Assembly: GCA_015832175.1 (NCBI GenBank)
Contig: WJXW01000004.1
Coordinates: 1,364,001-1,428,000, forward strand
DNA: 64,000 bases
From: Paraphaeosphaeria minitans
Lineage: Eukaryota; Ascomycota; Dothideomycetes; Pleosporales; Didymosphaeriaceae
Direction of reading: 5' to 3'
The first letter of the stretch is position 1. Each line of letters begins with the position of its first letter. The position numbers and the translations under genes were made by a program. Of this stretch, positions 9,540 through 20,348 are shown in pieces. The notes under the pieces are model-generated. The model did not search any database. It had not been told where the DNA came from and saw nothing but the letters and a program-made list of their open reading frames with translations.

Positions 9540-10737
9540 TTATCTGCTCGTAGTGGTATCGAGCAATACTAAAATGACTATCGTCGCCTGAAATACCTCA
9601 GTAAGGAGTAGAGGGTGGGGCAGGACTGCGTATGCTCGATCACGCAGTCCTGCCCCACCCTCTTCTATTTTAGTAGCTTTCCCGCCATGTCTGGTGAATG
9701 TTTTGTAAGTGTGTTCGGTATGCTTCTTGGGAGTGTGTTTCGGAGGTCTCTTGGTAGTGACTTTGGCGTATTTCTCGTTGGCATGTTTCGCAGGTCTCTT
9801 GGTAATGTGTTTTGTATGCTGCTTGGGAGTGTGTTTGGCAGTCTTCTTTGTGCTGTGCTTGACAAGTTTCTTGCTGGTGGTATGCTTGACAATTTTTTTG
9901 TCGGTGTGCTTGATAGGTTTCTCGGGAGCGCGTTTGGTAGGTTCGCCACCTGTTGGCTTTCTCATGCCGCAAGCTTCGTTTTTGGATCCTACGATACACT
10001 TTCCTCTACCGCTACATATCGACTTGGGTCTGATCACCGGCCGGTTACATCCAAGACCTCGTTTCAGAGTCTGGCAGAAAGGTCCAGAAGCTTTGTCAGT
10101 CGCTTTGGTGTAGCCGGGTTGCCAGACAACATTTTCATCGGCATCTTCTATCGCCATGACTTGTGATGGATGGGTAGCACCCTTGGCCATGTGATGATTA
10201 GCCGTGATTCTTCCCGATTGGATCCCTTTTTGAAGTATTTTGACCTCCTGGGTAGTGAAATATGTGGGTTCTCCTGCTACCTTGTAGTTTATCGCGCCGA
10301 ATACCAGTGCTGGACCAGTGGCGATGTTTGCCATGGCCCTTGAAGCCGCTTCGGCATCGTCCTCCTCCTTATGTGTTTTCAAAGCTCGGTACCATGGATG
10401 TGACGTTCTTTTCGCATCGAACAAGGTAGAATAAAAGTGATAGCCACGGTTGTTTGCCACGAAATTTTCGACTTGGTCCTTTCGTGACCCATCACAATAG
10501 AATACGTACTTATCGGTAGCTGGAAAGTATTTCCTGAGATATGCTTCATACCGCTGCTGGGAGATGTTGGGTAGATTTGGTGCATTTTTGAATTGTTTGA
10601 AGTAGGTGCGAGCGATTAAGGCCTTGTTAACGTAATCGTTCGGCAGAGTTGAGGCACTTCCAACTACTCAGGAACGTGAGGCAAATAAAAACTATTGCTA
10701 CAAGGTGCGACCAGCCAAAGCGGGACCGAGGCGTCAT
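9540..10737 (-). pseudogene. Lys/His/Thr-repeat protein, probably secreted, with frame break near its N-terminus
   Basis: The main frame stays open from about 10670 down to the stop at 9540. It has an N-terminal domain (from NDYVNKAL to about PFCQTLKRGLGC) with Tyr/Phe-rich segments and scattered Cys, then a very basic region built from degenerate KHTxKK-like units. An ATG at 10737 opens a typical signal-anchor (LVAIVFICLTFL, then SSWKCLNSAE), but that frame ends at 10627 and differs by one base-step from the main frame. In the main frame there is a stop (TGA) just upstream, and the apparent M at 10460 is GTG. No intron of acceptable length bridges the two frames. It may be a broken gene, a sequence error, or a gene with an unseen first exon. 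No family is recognised. Confidence 0.45.
9610..9663. repeat. Perfect 22-bp inverted repeat with 10-bp loop
   Basis: Arms 9610-9631 and 9642-9663 are exact reverse complements; the loop is 9632-9641. The hairpin lies inside the last part of the Lys/His/Thr-repeat frame, where the basic repeat stops and an unrelated Gly/Leu-rich tail begins. Confidence 0.9.
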
Positions 10738-11688
10738 TATCTTCCAATAGTAATGCTTGTGTGCCGAATGGATTCGACGATTATCTGTTTCAAGCTTGCG
10801 AGCTCTCAGAAGCCCTGGTGAAGAAGTGGAATGGTCAAAAGAAAACCATCGAGCGCAAATGGACGGCAACGGCTGCAAGCGAATGGATGGTCTAAGTATA
10901 TTGGATGAAAGTAATGTAATTATAAAAGTCAAGTTATGAAATCGCTTTATATACTCGAGAAGCACTTCAGGAAAGATCCAAACATGATTCACTGATCGGA
11001 ACCATATCGAAAATCGCGGAACTTCTGTGTCACAATCAGAGTCGCCATTGAATTGTAGGAGTTCCGGTACAAGAGCAGTCGTGCCGCGAAGACGCTGTGT
11101 CGCAATCCAAATTTTACAGTATCCATGCCTGCGGGGGTCGAGTTGGCAGTAAGGTGCGGAAGTCCGCAAAAAGCGCTCTGTTTACGGGAATTCTGTGCCA
11201 CACTCAGGCGTTTTGATGGGGCGTAGCAATCCCGAAGCGCGAAAGGTCCATGTCACAGAAGTACTGTGACGCCGGCAACAGGTGATACTCCAACTAAAGT
11301 GACCATACATACGAGGCCAAGTTAGTATGTAGTAGGGTTCGGAGGTCCATAGAAGGTGATGCCGCAATTTCAGCCGCAACCAACGAGTAATACTCTCCAT
11401 ACATAGGTGGGCCCAATCAGCAGCAGAGCCCCGAAGGCCTAAAGTAATATAGTAGCTAATATAGGCCCAGTCACGTAGCAGCCCAACGTTTCAATGTGGG
11501 CCAGAAACGAGTAAGCGCCATGAGATTTCCAAGGACGTATAAAGAAGTGCGCCCACCCAACGAAGGTTGAAACGTTACGTCTGCCACAAAAACGTTGTGA
11601 TCACCGTCGTTCTCGTTATCGTCAACAATTTGAACAACAAAAGCACAACCACCACCACCGACGATACCCAGATATAACATCGGCACAA
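10738..11688. other. Intergenic, about 0.95 kb
   Basis: No supported gene. A 180-residue frame on the minus strand overlaps the signal-anchor ATG but opens at a non-ATG codon and has no domain features. Confidence 0.35.
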
Positions 11689-12607
11689 ATGACCATGAAA
11701 GTACTGGACAACGACCCATGTTCGACCAGAGATGTGGGTGATGTACTTCTGGGTGAGGACGCCGCTCGCCTTCTTATTGAAGCAAGCTCGTCTGGCGATG
11801 CCACGACCTTACAAACCTTGCTATCACAGCCACAATGGGCCAAGACAATGCTGGAAAGCGCGCATTCCATCTACGAAGGGAGTCGAACCATGTGAAGGTC
11901 CGAATGATGCACGCAAGGGTCGGCACGTGAAATTTCAAACACCGAACGGGCTTTCACGGCAGCGATTCAATACCGCCACGCTGCTATTTTATCCACATTT
12001 ATGGCTTTCTCATCAAAACAAGGAATTGTCGCTTCTGAATTTCACGTAGCGAAAATAACAATCTACAAGACCCTCGACGATGAGCACGCCTGGGTTTGTA
12101 GGTCACTAGCAACGGCGGACCCGGGTATCGTCAACTTCCACGTCTTTCATGGCGCACTGCTACTTTACGAGGCTGTAAAACGAGAAAAAAAGGTTAGTCG
12201 CTGTGCTGCTCGAGTTTGGGGCGGATCCACTGCATCCTGTTCAGCACCCGGAAGATCTTGGGACCTTCAACTCGTCTCTGACGTCTCGCGCCGCATTGGC
12301 TTGGGATTCGCGCATGACCGAAATACTTCTGGAACACGGTATGCCTATCGCGAATACTGCTGCATTGCACATAGCTGCATACGCGGAGCGGCTCGATACT
12401 ATGCGCCTCCTGATGGACCAAGGCGCGGAGCTGAACGAGGTCATCTCCGATTGCAACAATTGGACGCCTATGCATTTGGCCGCCTGGAAAGGCGGAGTCG
12501 ATGCCATGAAGCTGCTAGAGGAGAGGGGGGCACGCTCGGACTTGGTGGATACGGATGGAAAGACACCCGCGCAAGTGCTGAAGGACTCTAAAGCTGCTGC
12601 ACAGTAG
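11689..12607 (+). pseudogene. Ankyrin-repeat protein, decayed
   Basis: The first frame (68 residues from ATG 11689) contains ARLLIEASSSGD and ends at TGA 11893. Protein-like sequence resumes in that same frame from about 11915 (NTERAFTAAI and later YKTLDDEHAW, HGALLLYEAVKRE), with a short stretch, PNDARK, in another frame between them. It then shifts again at a run of seven A (12185-12191) into a frame coding LLEFGADP, ALHIAAYAERLDTMRLL and TPMHLAAWKGG. These are ankyrin helices in correct order. Ankyrin repeats bind other proteins. At least two stops and three frame changes in 900 bases are best read as a pseudogene; the A7 step alone could be a sequence error. No introns of normal length explain the breaks. 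Confidence 0.6.
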
Positions 12608-13944
12608 CTGAGAGGAACAATATACAGCATTGGTGGGCAGGAGGCAGAGTGCTCGCGAATTGGTATACATACACTATGGAGTCTGGTCACCGTCTTCTTC
12701 GGCGCCAGGAATCCTCGCATGTCAGTGTGCAGTGACTGTGAATTATCAGCATCTTTTTTCGCACATGTACGGCAATCATTGAGTTCGCTTACTAAAGTTT
12801 TGTAATTGATAGACTGAGAGTCTTAGGTACTAGTGTAAATCCGCCGTAAGTCCTTAGATACCGTCAAAGGCGAGTCATTCCCGACTAGGTCGACATTCAG
12901 ATCCTCGTCTCACTGTAAACACGAACCAGATCCTAAAAATGAACAAAACCTCTGTGCATCCTCCGATTGACATGAACCAGCGCGAGTCACACCCAGAGAA
13001 TCAAGCCCCCTTCTGGGAGGGAATGCTGACATTTCCACACCGTATAGTCTTAAAAGGGCTGCAAGTACTAAGACCAAGGGACCAACTAGTGAGGAGCAGT
13101 CAGGGCAAGACTCTGGAACGGGATAGATGCGAAAGAAAGGCTGAAGATGGCCAGAGGTAGTGTAACATAGTATATCTTGCGCTTCTTGGGCGATCTCTTT
13201 CACATACGACCATAGGACACTGAAAACTAGGCTTCCCGTCCGCTCAGCCATATATAAGCAGTGTACCGGCGGATCAGTACTCGAGTCGGTGACGATCGGG
13301 GAATCCCCGCTGTTGTATGTTTTTGTTGCGTCTCGTTTCGCAGATTTTTGCTTTTATGTGGGTCTGATCACGTGTCCGTCCCCCCATGCCAGGGACCTAG
13401 CGCATACGTACTGGACACCAATCGCAAGGACATGACATGAGAGAATCGTGTAACTTCGCTATTACATGTTTCTGCTAAGGTGACTTCTGCTAGTGCCGAG
13501 TGCCGAGTGCATGCCGGTGTATAGGCTCCTGATATTGGCCGTTTTAGATCGTACTTACTTGAGCCATAAGGTACCTAGTATGGCTCTGGTTAATTATGCC
13601 TAATGGTTTACAGAAGCGATTGTAGGACTATATTGTTGTTGTGAAACGTTAAGCTATATGTGACATGTTCTGCAGAGCATCCCAGAATGAGAAATCGCGT
13701 GCAAAGACGCAACGATTGTCCCATTTCTAGGTACATCACTGACTAATAGACGCGACTTATCAGAGGTATTGTTACAAGGATGAACAACAAACACCCACGT
13801 GAAGCTCAGCGTCGAAAGTGGTCATGTGTACGTACAGGAGCATGAAGTCAATAGACAGGCTTGGATTCAGCAGGTACTATACCTATATTATGAGACATTC
13901 AAACTGCCGGCATACGCATGATCCTGCCCCAGGTGTTGCCCTTC
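12608..13944. other. Intergenic, about 1.3 kb
   Basis: Nothing convincing is seen. The stretch is AT-richer towards 13500-13900 and only holds short frames without features. Confidence 0.35.
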
Positions 13945-15132
13945 CTAATTACAGCATTTCAGTGGCTCACACGACGTTCCGCACGTGATTGTGCACTTTC
14001 CTACACCCTCAGTCTCTTGGATCGCTCCCTCTGTTCCGAGCTCACTCGCATCAACCAGCTCTGGTTGCAACGTGGCGCTGTGAATTCCATACGCGTGCAG
14101 ACACTCGCTGATGATCTTCGCGCGGCCAATGAACTCTCGCACTTCGGTATCCCGTACGACGATGTGAGCACTCGCTAGGCTCTTTGTCTGATTCAGTCGC
14201 CACACGTGGAGCTCATGGACACCCAACACACCAGGGATGCTCTCAAGGTCGTTCTTGACGTGGTCCAGCACGACGCCATCGGGTGCGGATTCGAGCAGGA
14301 TCGTGCCCGATCGGCGGGTCAGTGGAATAGCGGTTCCGAGAATCATCAGGGCGATGTATAAAGATATCGCAGGGTCGATGTAGAAACGGTTGGGCGAGTG
14401 TGTGAGCCAAATCACAAGGGCGGAGACGATGACGCCGATGTTGTTGAATGCATCTCCAAGGACGTGGATCAGTGCGCCGAGCATTCCGAGATCGCGATGC
14501 TTCTTGGACGTGAGGAGATTGTGGTGATTGTGCTCGGAGTGATTGAGACCGACAAGCTGTTCAGTGTGCACGGCTTCCTCATCGTGAGAGTGGCTGACTT
14601 CATGTCCGTGACCGTGGCTGTGGCCGTGACCATGTCCGTGACCATGTGTGTGTCCAACGCCATCGCCGCGGTCGTGTTCATGCAAGAATATCCCACTGAT
14701 AAGGTTCAGTATCAGACCCACTGATCCGACGATCAGAACGACCGCAGGCTTCTCGACTTCTTTAATATCGATGAAACGTTCAATAGACTGGAGCAGAATT
14801 GAAAGACCCAGCGCGAGGAGGAATACGCCGTTGAAGAAGGCACCAAGGAGGGAAGCTCGCGCCCAACCGAACGATAGCGCCACTGGGGCGTCCTTGCGCT
14901 CCTGCATGTGAACTGCGACGAAAGCGACTATGAAGCCGATCAGATCCGTCAAGTAGTGGAATGCGTCAGCTACAAGGGCAAGAGATTTGGTGTAGAAGCC
15001 GGCTGCATGGGGTTAGCCGTGGTAACGGACTGGGAACAGAGACTGACTTGATATTTCAGCGATGAAGAAAGTGGCCGATATCGCGATGACTGCTCTGAGG
15101 CGAGTTTTGCGCGAAATGTGGAAGCGGGCCAT
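13945..15132 (-). CDS. ZRC1: Vacuolar zinc transporter, CDF family (ZRC1/COT1-like)
   Basis: Exons 15132-15048 and 15002-13945 (45-nt intron) give 380 residues. It is a cation diffusion facilitator that exports Zn2+ from the cytosol, in fungi usually into the vacuole, in exchange for protons. Six membrane segments are visible. The metal-site motifs are ADAFHYLTDL in TM2 and HVLGDAFNN in TM5, both H-x3-D. Between TM4 and TM5 lies a His-rich loop (HTHGHGHGHGHSHGHGH) typical of Zn carriers. The cytoplasmic C-domain has the HELHVW signature, and the protein ends with a Cys-rich tail (CTITC...CC). The splice joins EIS-T-GFYTKSLALVAD in frame. The zinc-specific paralogue (ZRC1 or COT1) cannot be told apart here. 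Confidence 0.9.
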
Positions 15133-16053
15133 TTCGGACGAGTAGGTTGCCTGGTGCGCGACCCTATGATGTAGCTTGAAGTTGTTGTTGGTTTTTAGTA
15201 GTATCTGGGCTCGTTCTTTCTGTGGTTCGTAGCAGTCACGACAGGTATAATCCGAGACACGATTATATTCGATGATCGCAAAATGATGGTAGGAAGTTGA
15301 ACAGTGGTGTGCGATGGAATAACTAGGAGATATAGAAGCCTATTTGAGCACCCAAAGGGTTCCACAGTTCAATATAATTGCGAGAGTTTGACTGTGACTG
15401 CTGGCACGATGATTGAATACAGAGCACCATGAGGGACAAATTGTAAACAGAAGGTTGGAGTGTCAAATGGCGCAGTTGGCTAAATAAATAGAGAGGCAAT
15501 TCGTCGGTAACATATCGTTGATAACATATCGGTTCGCGCTGAAACAGAGTGGGAAAAGTTCGCGTCGCAGACTTCAGAAACCACGGATGACTGTTCTAGC
15601 GATGAACGAACGGCGGTCCTGTGCATCGTAACTTGGCGCTGTGATGGCTTCGATGAACGGTGTGATGCAATGGCTTCGTGTTGCCTGGCGCAAGCCGTTG
15701 TTTGATGTAGCAGATGGCTTGATCCAAGTAGTTATAGGCGTAGTAAGGGTCATACAGGTATCCGGAGGGCCCATTGATTGACAGGCCCAAGATCAAAGAG
15801 CCAGGTGATGTACAGACCTGTTCGTTCACAGGCAGACCTCTCGGAAGGATAGCGTGAATTTACCTAGTGGCCCCAAGTCTCGAAGCGGGCAAGTGCATCC
15901 GAGCGATAGACGGGGACCGCCCTCCGGCCAGAACTCTTTCTCCATAAAAATCTCACTGCCACTCCTCGAACGCTGTAGCCCACCTCGCGCAGAACATATT
16001 TACACCTTTCGCTCTCCAACTGACCAAGTAGCGACCAGCAGCTAAGCATCACA
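15133..16053. other. Intergenic between divergent zinc transporter and zinc-finger genes
   Basis: About 0.9 kb shared upstream region of two divergently transcribed genes. No coding sequence is supported and no clear regulatory motif was identified. Confidence 0.4.
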
Positions 16054-16392
16054 ATGGGCAACGGAGCAAAGTACGAGGCAATAACGCGCAGTTGCTATGG
16101 CGGGTTACTGACAGCTTCGTAGAGCACAGCAGAAGCGCGATCGCGCCGGCGACAAGGGCCCCAAGGAGGCAAAGAGCCAGCTGAAGTCGGTGTGTATCGC
16201 TGCTCATAATAGTCGCGTACGCCTGCTCACCTGTTGTAGAACGTCAGCGCGCAGTCCGTGAAGTGCAAGACGTGCTTCCAGACCTTCCAGAGCACTACCG
16301 CGCGCAAGTTGCTCACCGAGCACGCCTCCAACAAGCACTCCAAGAACTTCGAGGACTGCTTCAACGCTGAAGATGGCGTTGTCAAGAAGTAG
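16054..16392 (+). CDS. Small At2g23090-like zinc-finger protein
   Basis: Three exons, 16054-16070, 16123-16189 and 16240-16392, give 78 residues. The N-terminus (MGNGAKAQQKRDR, then GPKEAKSQLKSN) is the SERF/4F5-like lead of this family. The C-terminus has one zinc site: C-K-T-C, then an LLTEHASNKHSK segment, followed by FEDCF. This layout matches small conserved eukaryotic proteins related to Arabidopsis At2g23090; their function is poorly known. The first exon is only 17 nt. Introns of 52 and 50 nt have GTACGA/TAG and GTGTGT/TAG ends. The gene is easily missed because no exon is a long open frame. Confidence 0.85.
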
Positions 16393-16599
16393 TGCGACAC
16401 CCTCGGCTCGCGACATCCATTCGAACAATCGGCGGGGACGACTTTTAATTGCATGAGATACCAAATATGAGCGTGGAGTATGCTGATCGGTGTGGGGTTG
16501 ATCTGGGCGTAGGGCGATTGGAATAATGACAGAAATGAATGCATGATTGGCAAGAAGCTAGTTTCACATACTCGTCCCACGATGCCATCCTGTTAGGCT

Positions 16600-17560
16600 G
16601 ACAACGAAGTATAGCGCTCAATCTTCCTCGTAGCGTTGCCGTTGCTCGCTTCGAGCGGCAATTTCTGTCGGATTTTTTTTTCAATTTCGAACCCCACAAA
16701 TACGCTTCGCGCCGGACCTTTCGTTTCTATTCTACCTGAACAGTCGCTTTGACCCAAATCCAAAACTTTATACCCCTTTTCTCCTAATTCCCGCCTCACC
16801 TGGCTTCCACACAAGAACGCTGTCTGCCCAGTGCCAGGAAAACCTTTACTTTGAACTGGTGTTGGGCAATCAACTCCAGCACGGCTCAAAGAATGTATCC
16901 AAGCTTCCGAACATCTCATCTAGCCGATTAAAGATTATGAGAAGTCGGTCAATCTCCACCACCTCTATTATGGAGGCCAGGATGCGGAACAAACGTTTCA
17001 CGATTTCGGAGGGTCTTTCCGCGTCCACCTCATTGACACTTTCTATGTCGCGCTTTGTCTTGATGTAGAAGGCGTCGTTGCGCAACAGAGATTCTCTACG
17101 TCGGTTTCTCAGAAGTTGGAAGACCAGGCTCCTGACTGTAACTATGTGCCTCAACTTTGGTGTGTCGACTACTGAATTCAAGTGAACCGACAAAATGTCG
17201 CAATAGCAAGGTACATTCTCCTGAAACAGCTCATCGAAGTCTTGGACGGTTCTCACCGGAACAGGAGATAGCCAACTCAGTTCACTCCTACCTGGCATGG
17301 GTGCCGAGGCTCGCAGGATGAGGATTTCGAGCACGTCGCAAAGTTAGGGTGACGATAGAGAGTGACCACGTCGAAAGCAGCCATGTGTGCTCCGTCGAAC
17401 TTCTCCTGTAGGAGCTCTCGATATTTATCCAGGAGTTGATCGACCCTATCCAATGCAATTCTCTAAGAAGAGACTCCAGGTTGCCCAACAGCTTTTGCTC
17501 GTGTGCTAGCAAGGCTGACATTGTCCAGAAGTGGTACCCGACTGCGTATCACTTTCATAT
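16600..17560 (-). pseudogene. STAND-like NTPase remnant
   Basis: A frame at 17334-16870 reads VRSLVFQLLRN, then after 70 residues LLIIFNRLDEM, which resembles the NACHT P-loop follow-up helix and a Walker B in which the usual DGLDE is NRLDE. Downstream, in shifted frames, come FKVKVFLALG and KGYKVLDLGQ-like pieces. Upstream at about 17500 is LLGNLESLLRELHW. No ATG-to-stop reading joins these and no introns do so cleanly. It could be the distal part of the pseudogene at 18584-20128 or a separate copy. Only the NTPase-like reading is claimed, at modest confidence. Confidence 0.4.
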
Positions 17561-17615
17561 CTTCTGTATCTCCCGCAAATCTGGAAATTTGGACCGTTGT
17601 TTGATAGAGTTTCAT

Positions 17616-18583
17616 TTATATGTTCGCGATTCTAATGCCATCCAGGATCTTCTTCTCCTGAGCCATGCCTTCAATAGCATCTTCAATTTCGGCGATTTTG
17701 TCGGTTAGCTGTACGCTGGGCGGCTGTGCCACAGCATATCCTCCCATTCGAAATTTTGTAGCTTCAATTGATGCGTAGTTTTCAAGATAAAGATTTCTAC
17801 GTGGCCTTCTTTGGTCGCCGTCGCAGGAGAGAAGCGCAGATAAAGACATCCTGGAAAAGACAGGTAGGCTACTAACATCCTTTGAGAAGAGATGCAATGT
17901 TCATTGGAATCAAATTGACGGGCCCCTTCATGGACGACTTCAGTTCGTACCTCTAACATGCACTGATAGCCGGTGTGCAGGCGGCTGTGGGCGACGTCAT
18001 GCCATCTTAAAGGACGACGAATGTAACTGTGCGGCATGCACAAGCAACATGTCTTGTCAGGAGAATCAGCGCCGGCACTTCGACAGATGTGATCTGGGAA
18101 AAGAATTTGTAAGCGGCGAGCAGTATTTGGTTGCCCGCCCGAGTACCTGGGTATCATCTTCGCACAAGAACCTGGCTTGAGCTCAACATCCGCCACTTCG
18201 CCACGAAGGAAACTCAAAACGATGACGCTTTCAAAAGGCTGCAGTAAATAGAAAGCCAAAAGAGGTTAACTTTGTCTAACCTGTGCAGCTCCTTTTCAGA
18301 GGGTGGAAAGATGGTCGCCCTCAGTACTCTTTCGAGGTCAAATTCAACAAAGTATCGCACCGGTACAGTCACATACCATGGAAATTAGTTGGTGTTTAAC
18401 AAAAGAAAAAAACCTATTTTAAGAAAAGTATGTAGTTTACTTATAGAGAGGTTAAACCGAGTAGTTACTCTTATAGTCTTATACTCCCGTACTCCCATAC
18501 GTACTGCTACAATTGGAGTACGTGCGGTGCCTGGTACGGGTCGCTATACCTGTACGTACGTACGGCCCATTTCACCGTACGTA
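17616..18583 (-). other. Decayed or non-coding stretch between two NTPase remnants
   Basis: A minus-strand frame of 184 codons (18259-17705) starts at an ATG but shows no domain and overlaps another frame with helix-like DKIAEIEDAIEGMAQEKK. From 18380 to 18600 the DNA is AT-rich then carries alternating GTACGTAC runs. I see no intact transposon. The stretch may be the rest of the NLR-like gene or an old insertion. Confidence 0.25.
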
Positions 18584-20128
18584 TCAAAGTTCCCGGGATA
18601 TTTCCGAAGACTGTAACTTGTACTCCTTGAGCATATAAGGCACTACACGCATGAATAGATCATCAAGATCGCAAGGTATTGTTTTCAGCTTGCAACGCAG
18701 GTCCTTAAGTGTGTCGAAACCCTGGAAGCCTTCAAGTAGCATGTCTACTACGATCTTAACCCAGAAAGACATACCAGAAGAAGCAAATACAATATCAGAG
18801 ATGAGTTTCCCCACGCCATCAGTATCGTCTTCTGATAGATCCGCAACTCTACTATGGCGTTTCAGTTGATCAGTGACAAAGAGATTGATGTTGCTTGTTT
18901 TGGTTAACTCGTAGAAACGCAGTTTTGAGTAGTATGCGAATGATGCTTTTAATGTTGATAGTGGCCTACTCGAAAACAAAACCTTGATTTTTGGAGACTG
19001 TGTGGTCGTAATGCAACTGTTAGAAAGATCTATATACGAAACGTTAGTAGAATTAAATTCGTCTAGCCATCTACAACTACAACAATGCTTGCCCTACTGT
19101 TTGTCTGCGTTCCTTGCTTCTTAAATGCCCGAAGAAGTTTAAGGAATGCTGGAAACCTTGCTAATTAACTCTTGGCTTGTTATGGTTAGGGAAAGCATAG
19201 GCCTTAGCGATAGTTGCTGCTCCAGTGCTTTGAGCAGGAGCGTGCGGAGAAGACTCTTTTGTGACCTTTGCAAGGTATCTTCTGGATTTCAAAATAGTGA
19301 CAAGCGATAATGAGCTGTCCGTTACTAGCCCAAAGCTTGAGAGCGGAGCTGAACCTGGTTTTTTAGATCTACAATTTCACTTGTGTCGATTTTCTTGACC
19401 TAGCTTCGCCAGATACCTATCTAATCGAGGCTTGAATTGCTGCGCGGCTAATCTTACGACTGTACCATTGAGCTTGTGCCCTGTGACTATATTAGAGAAT
19501 CCAATTAAATGTTACTCTGTGTGCAATTTTGATCGTTTTTTACTAATGTCCGTGTCTTACGAAGTCTAAATGAGACTGTAGAGAGGCGTCTTCACGCACT
19601 TTAATTCCGTACACTTTGTCTAGTATTGAAACTATAAGATAGCATCAACCCTTTTCTTAAATACCGTTTAAACGTTGTACTGTTTCTTTGATTTTTTCTG
19701 GTTCAATATTTTGACAAATGCTTGCCTGAAGCTTTTGAACATTGTCGCTTTCTCGTTGACATAGATACGAAGGAGAACAAGAGTTAACTCAACAGCGACG
19801 CCCTTGAGCTCACGCGCGAGATTTTCCTGAGCCTGAACAAGATTCGCTTTCTATGGAAAACATGTAAAGTACAGCAGCTGCTAGTAATGATGCTCAATAC
19901 TCACTTGATTTTGTGCCGCAAGGGGCCCAGATACCGATAGGTCTACGCGCGCAAAGGCCTTAATTTTGTCGTTTAAAGAGCTGAGGTCATCGGCAACAAG
20001 CATACATTCTGAATTTTAAAGCGTAGAGTCTTTCTGATATGACTGGTGCCAGGCAATAACAAATTTCTGAAGAATTACACGACTTGTAGGATGCTCGCCG
20101 CCAGCGCAAAGGTAGTCGTGGGGTCCAT
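18584..20128 (-). pseudogene. NACHT/STAND NLR-like gene, broken
   Basis: The ATG at 20128 opens the typical fungal STAND N-terminus (MDPTTTFALAASILQVV), but a TAA stops it after 17 codons. Further down, in order, are VADDLSSLNDKIKAF, a possible intron, then ELTLVLLRIYVNEKA (about 19760-19820), SLLRTLLLKALEQQ (19203-19257), a Walker B region at about 19055-19080 where VDG and DEFNST lie in different frames around a TAG, IKVLFSSRPL, LKRHSRVADLSEDD, DIVFASSG and IPCDLDDLF. This is the order of a NACHT ATPase with its winged-helix follow-on. Fungal NLRs of this kind act in non-self recognition and cell death. Multiple stops and shifts make it a pseudogene; no C-terminal repeat domain was found. 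Confidence 0.75.
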
Positions 20129-20348
20129 AGCAGCTCGAGCAGCGCACGCCGCCTGTCAGTCGACATTTTCGACCCCAATATTTGCGGCATACATTGCGAC
20201 CATATCAGTCTCGCCCGATCAATTGCTTCGCTGACCTCGAGAAGTCCCTGTGTCATTTCAACTACCGAAAGGCAATGACTCATATATCAACAGGAGACCA
20301 CGATCACACCCAAGCCTCACAAGAGCTCATACAGCACCTACGCAGCCT

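Noticed and set aside
9665..9999. Minus-strand frames with Asn/Pro or Gln/Thr repeats
   Set aside because: These are shifted readings of the same nucleotide repeat that codes the KHT units.
9540..10460. Histone H1-like identity for the basic repeat protein
   Set aside because: Lys/His/Thr repeats with a Cys- and Tyr-containing front and an upstream signal anchor do not fit a linker histone.
18380..18610. Transposon terminal repeat
   Set aside because: The GTACGTAC runs are suggestive, but no paired terminal repeat, target duplication or transposase was found.
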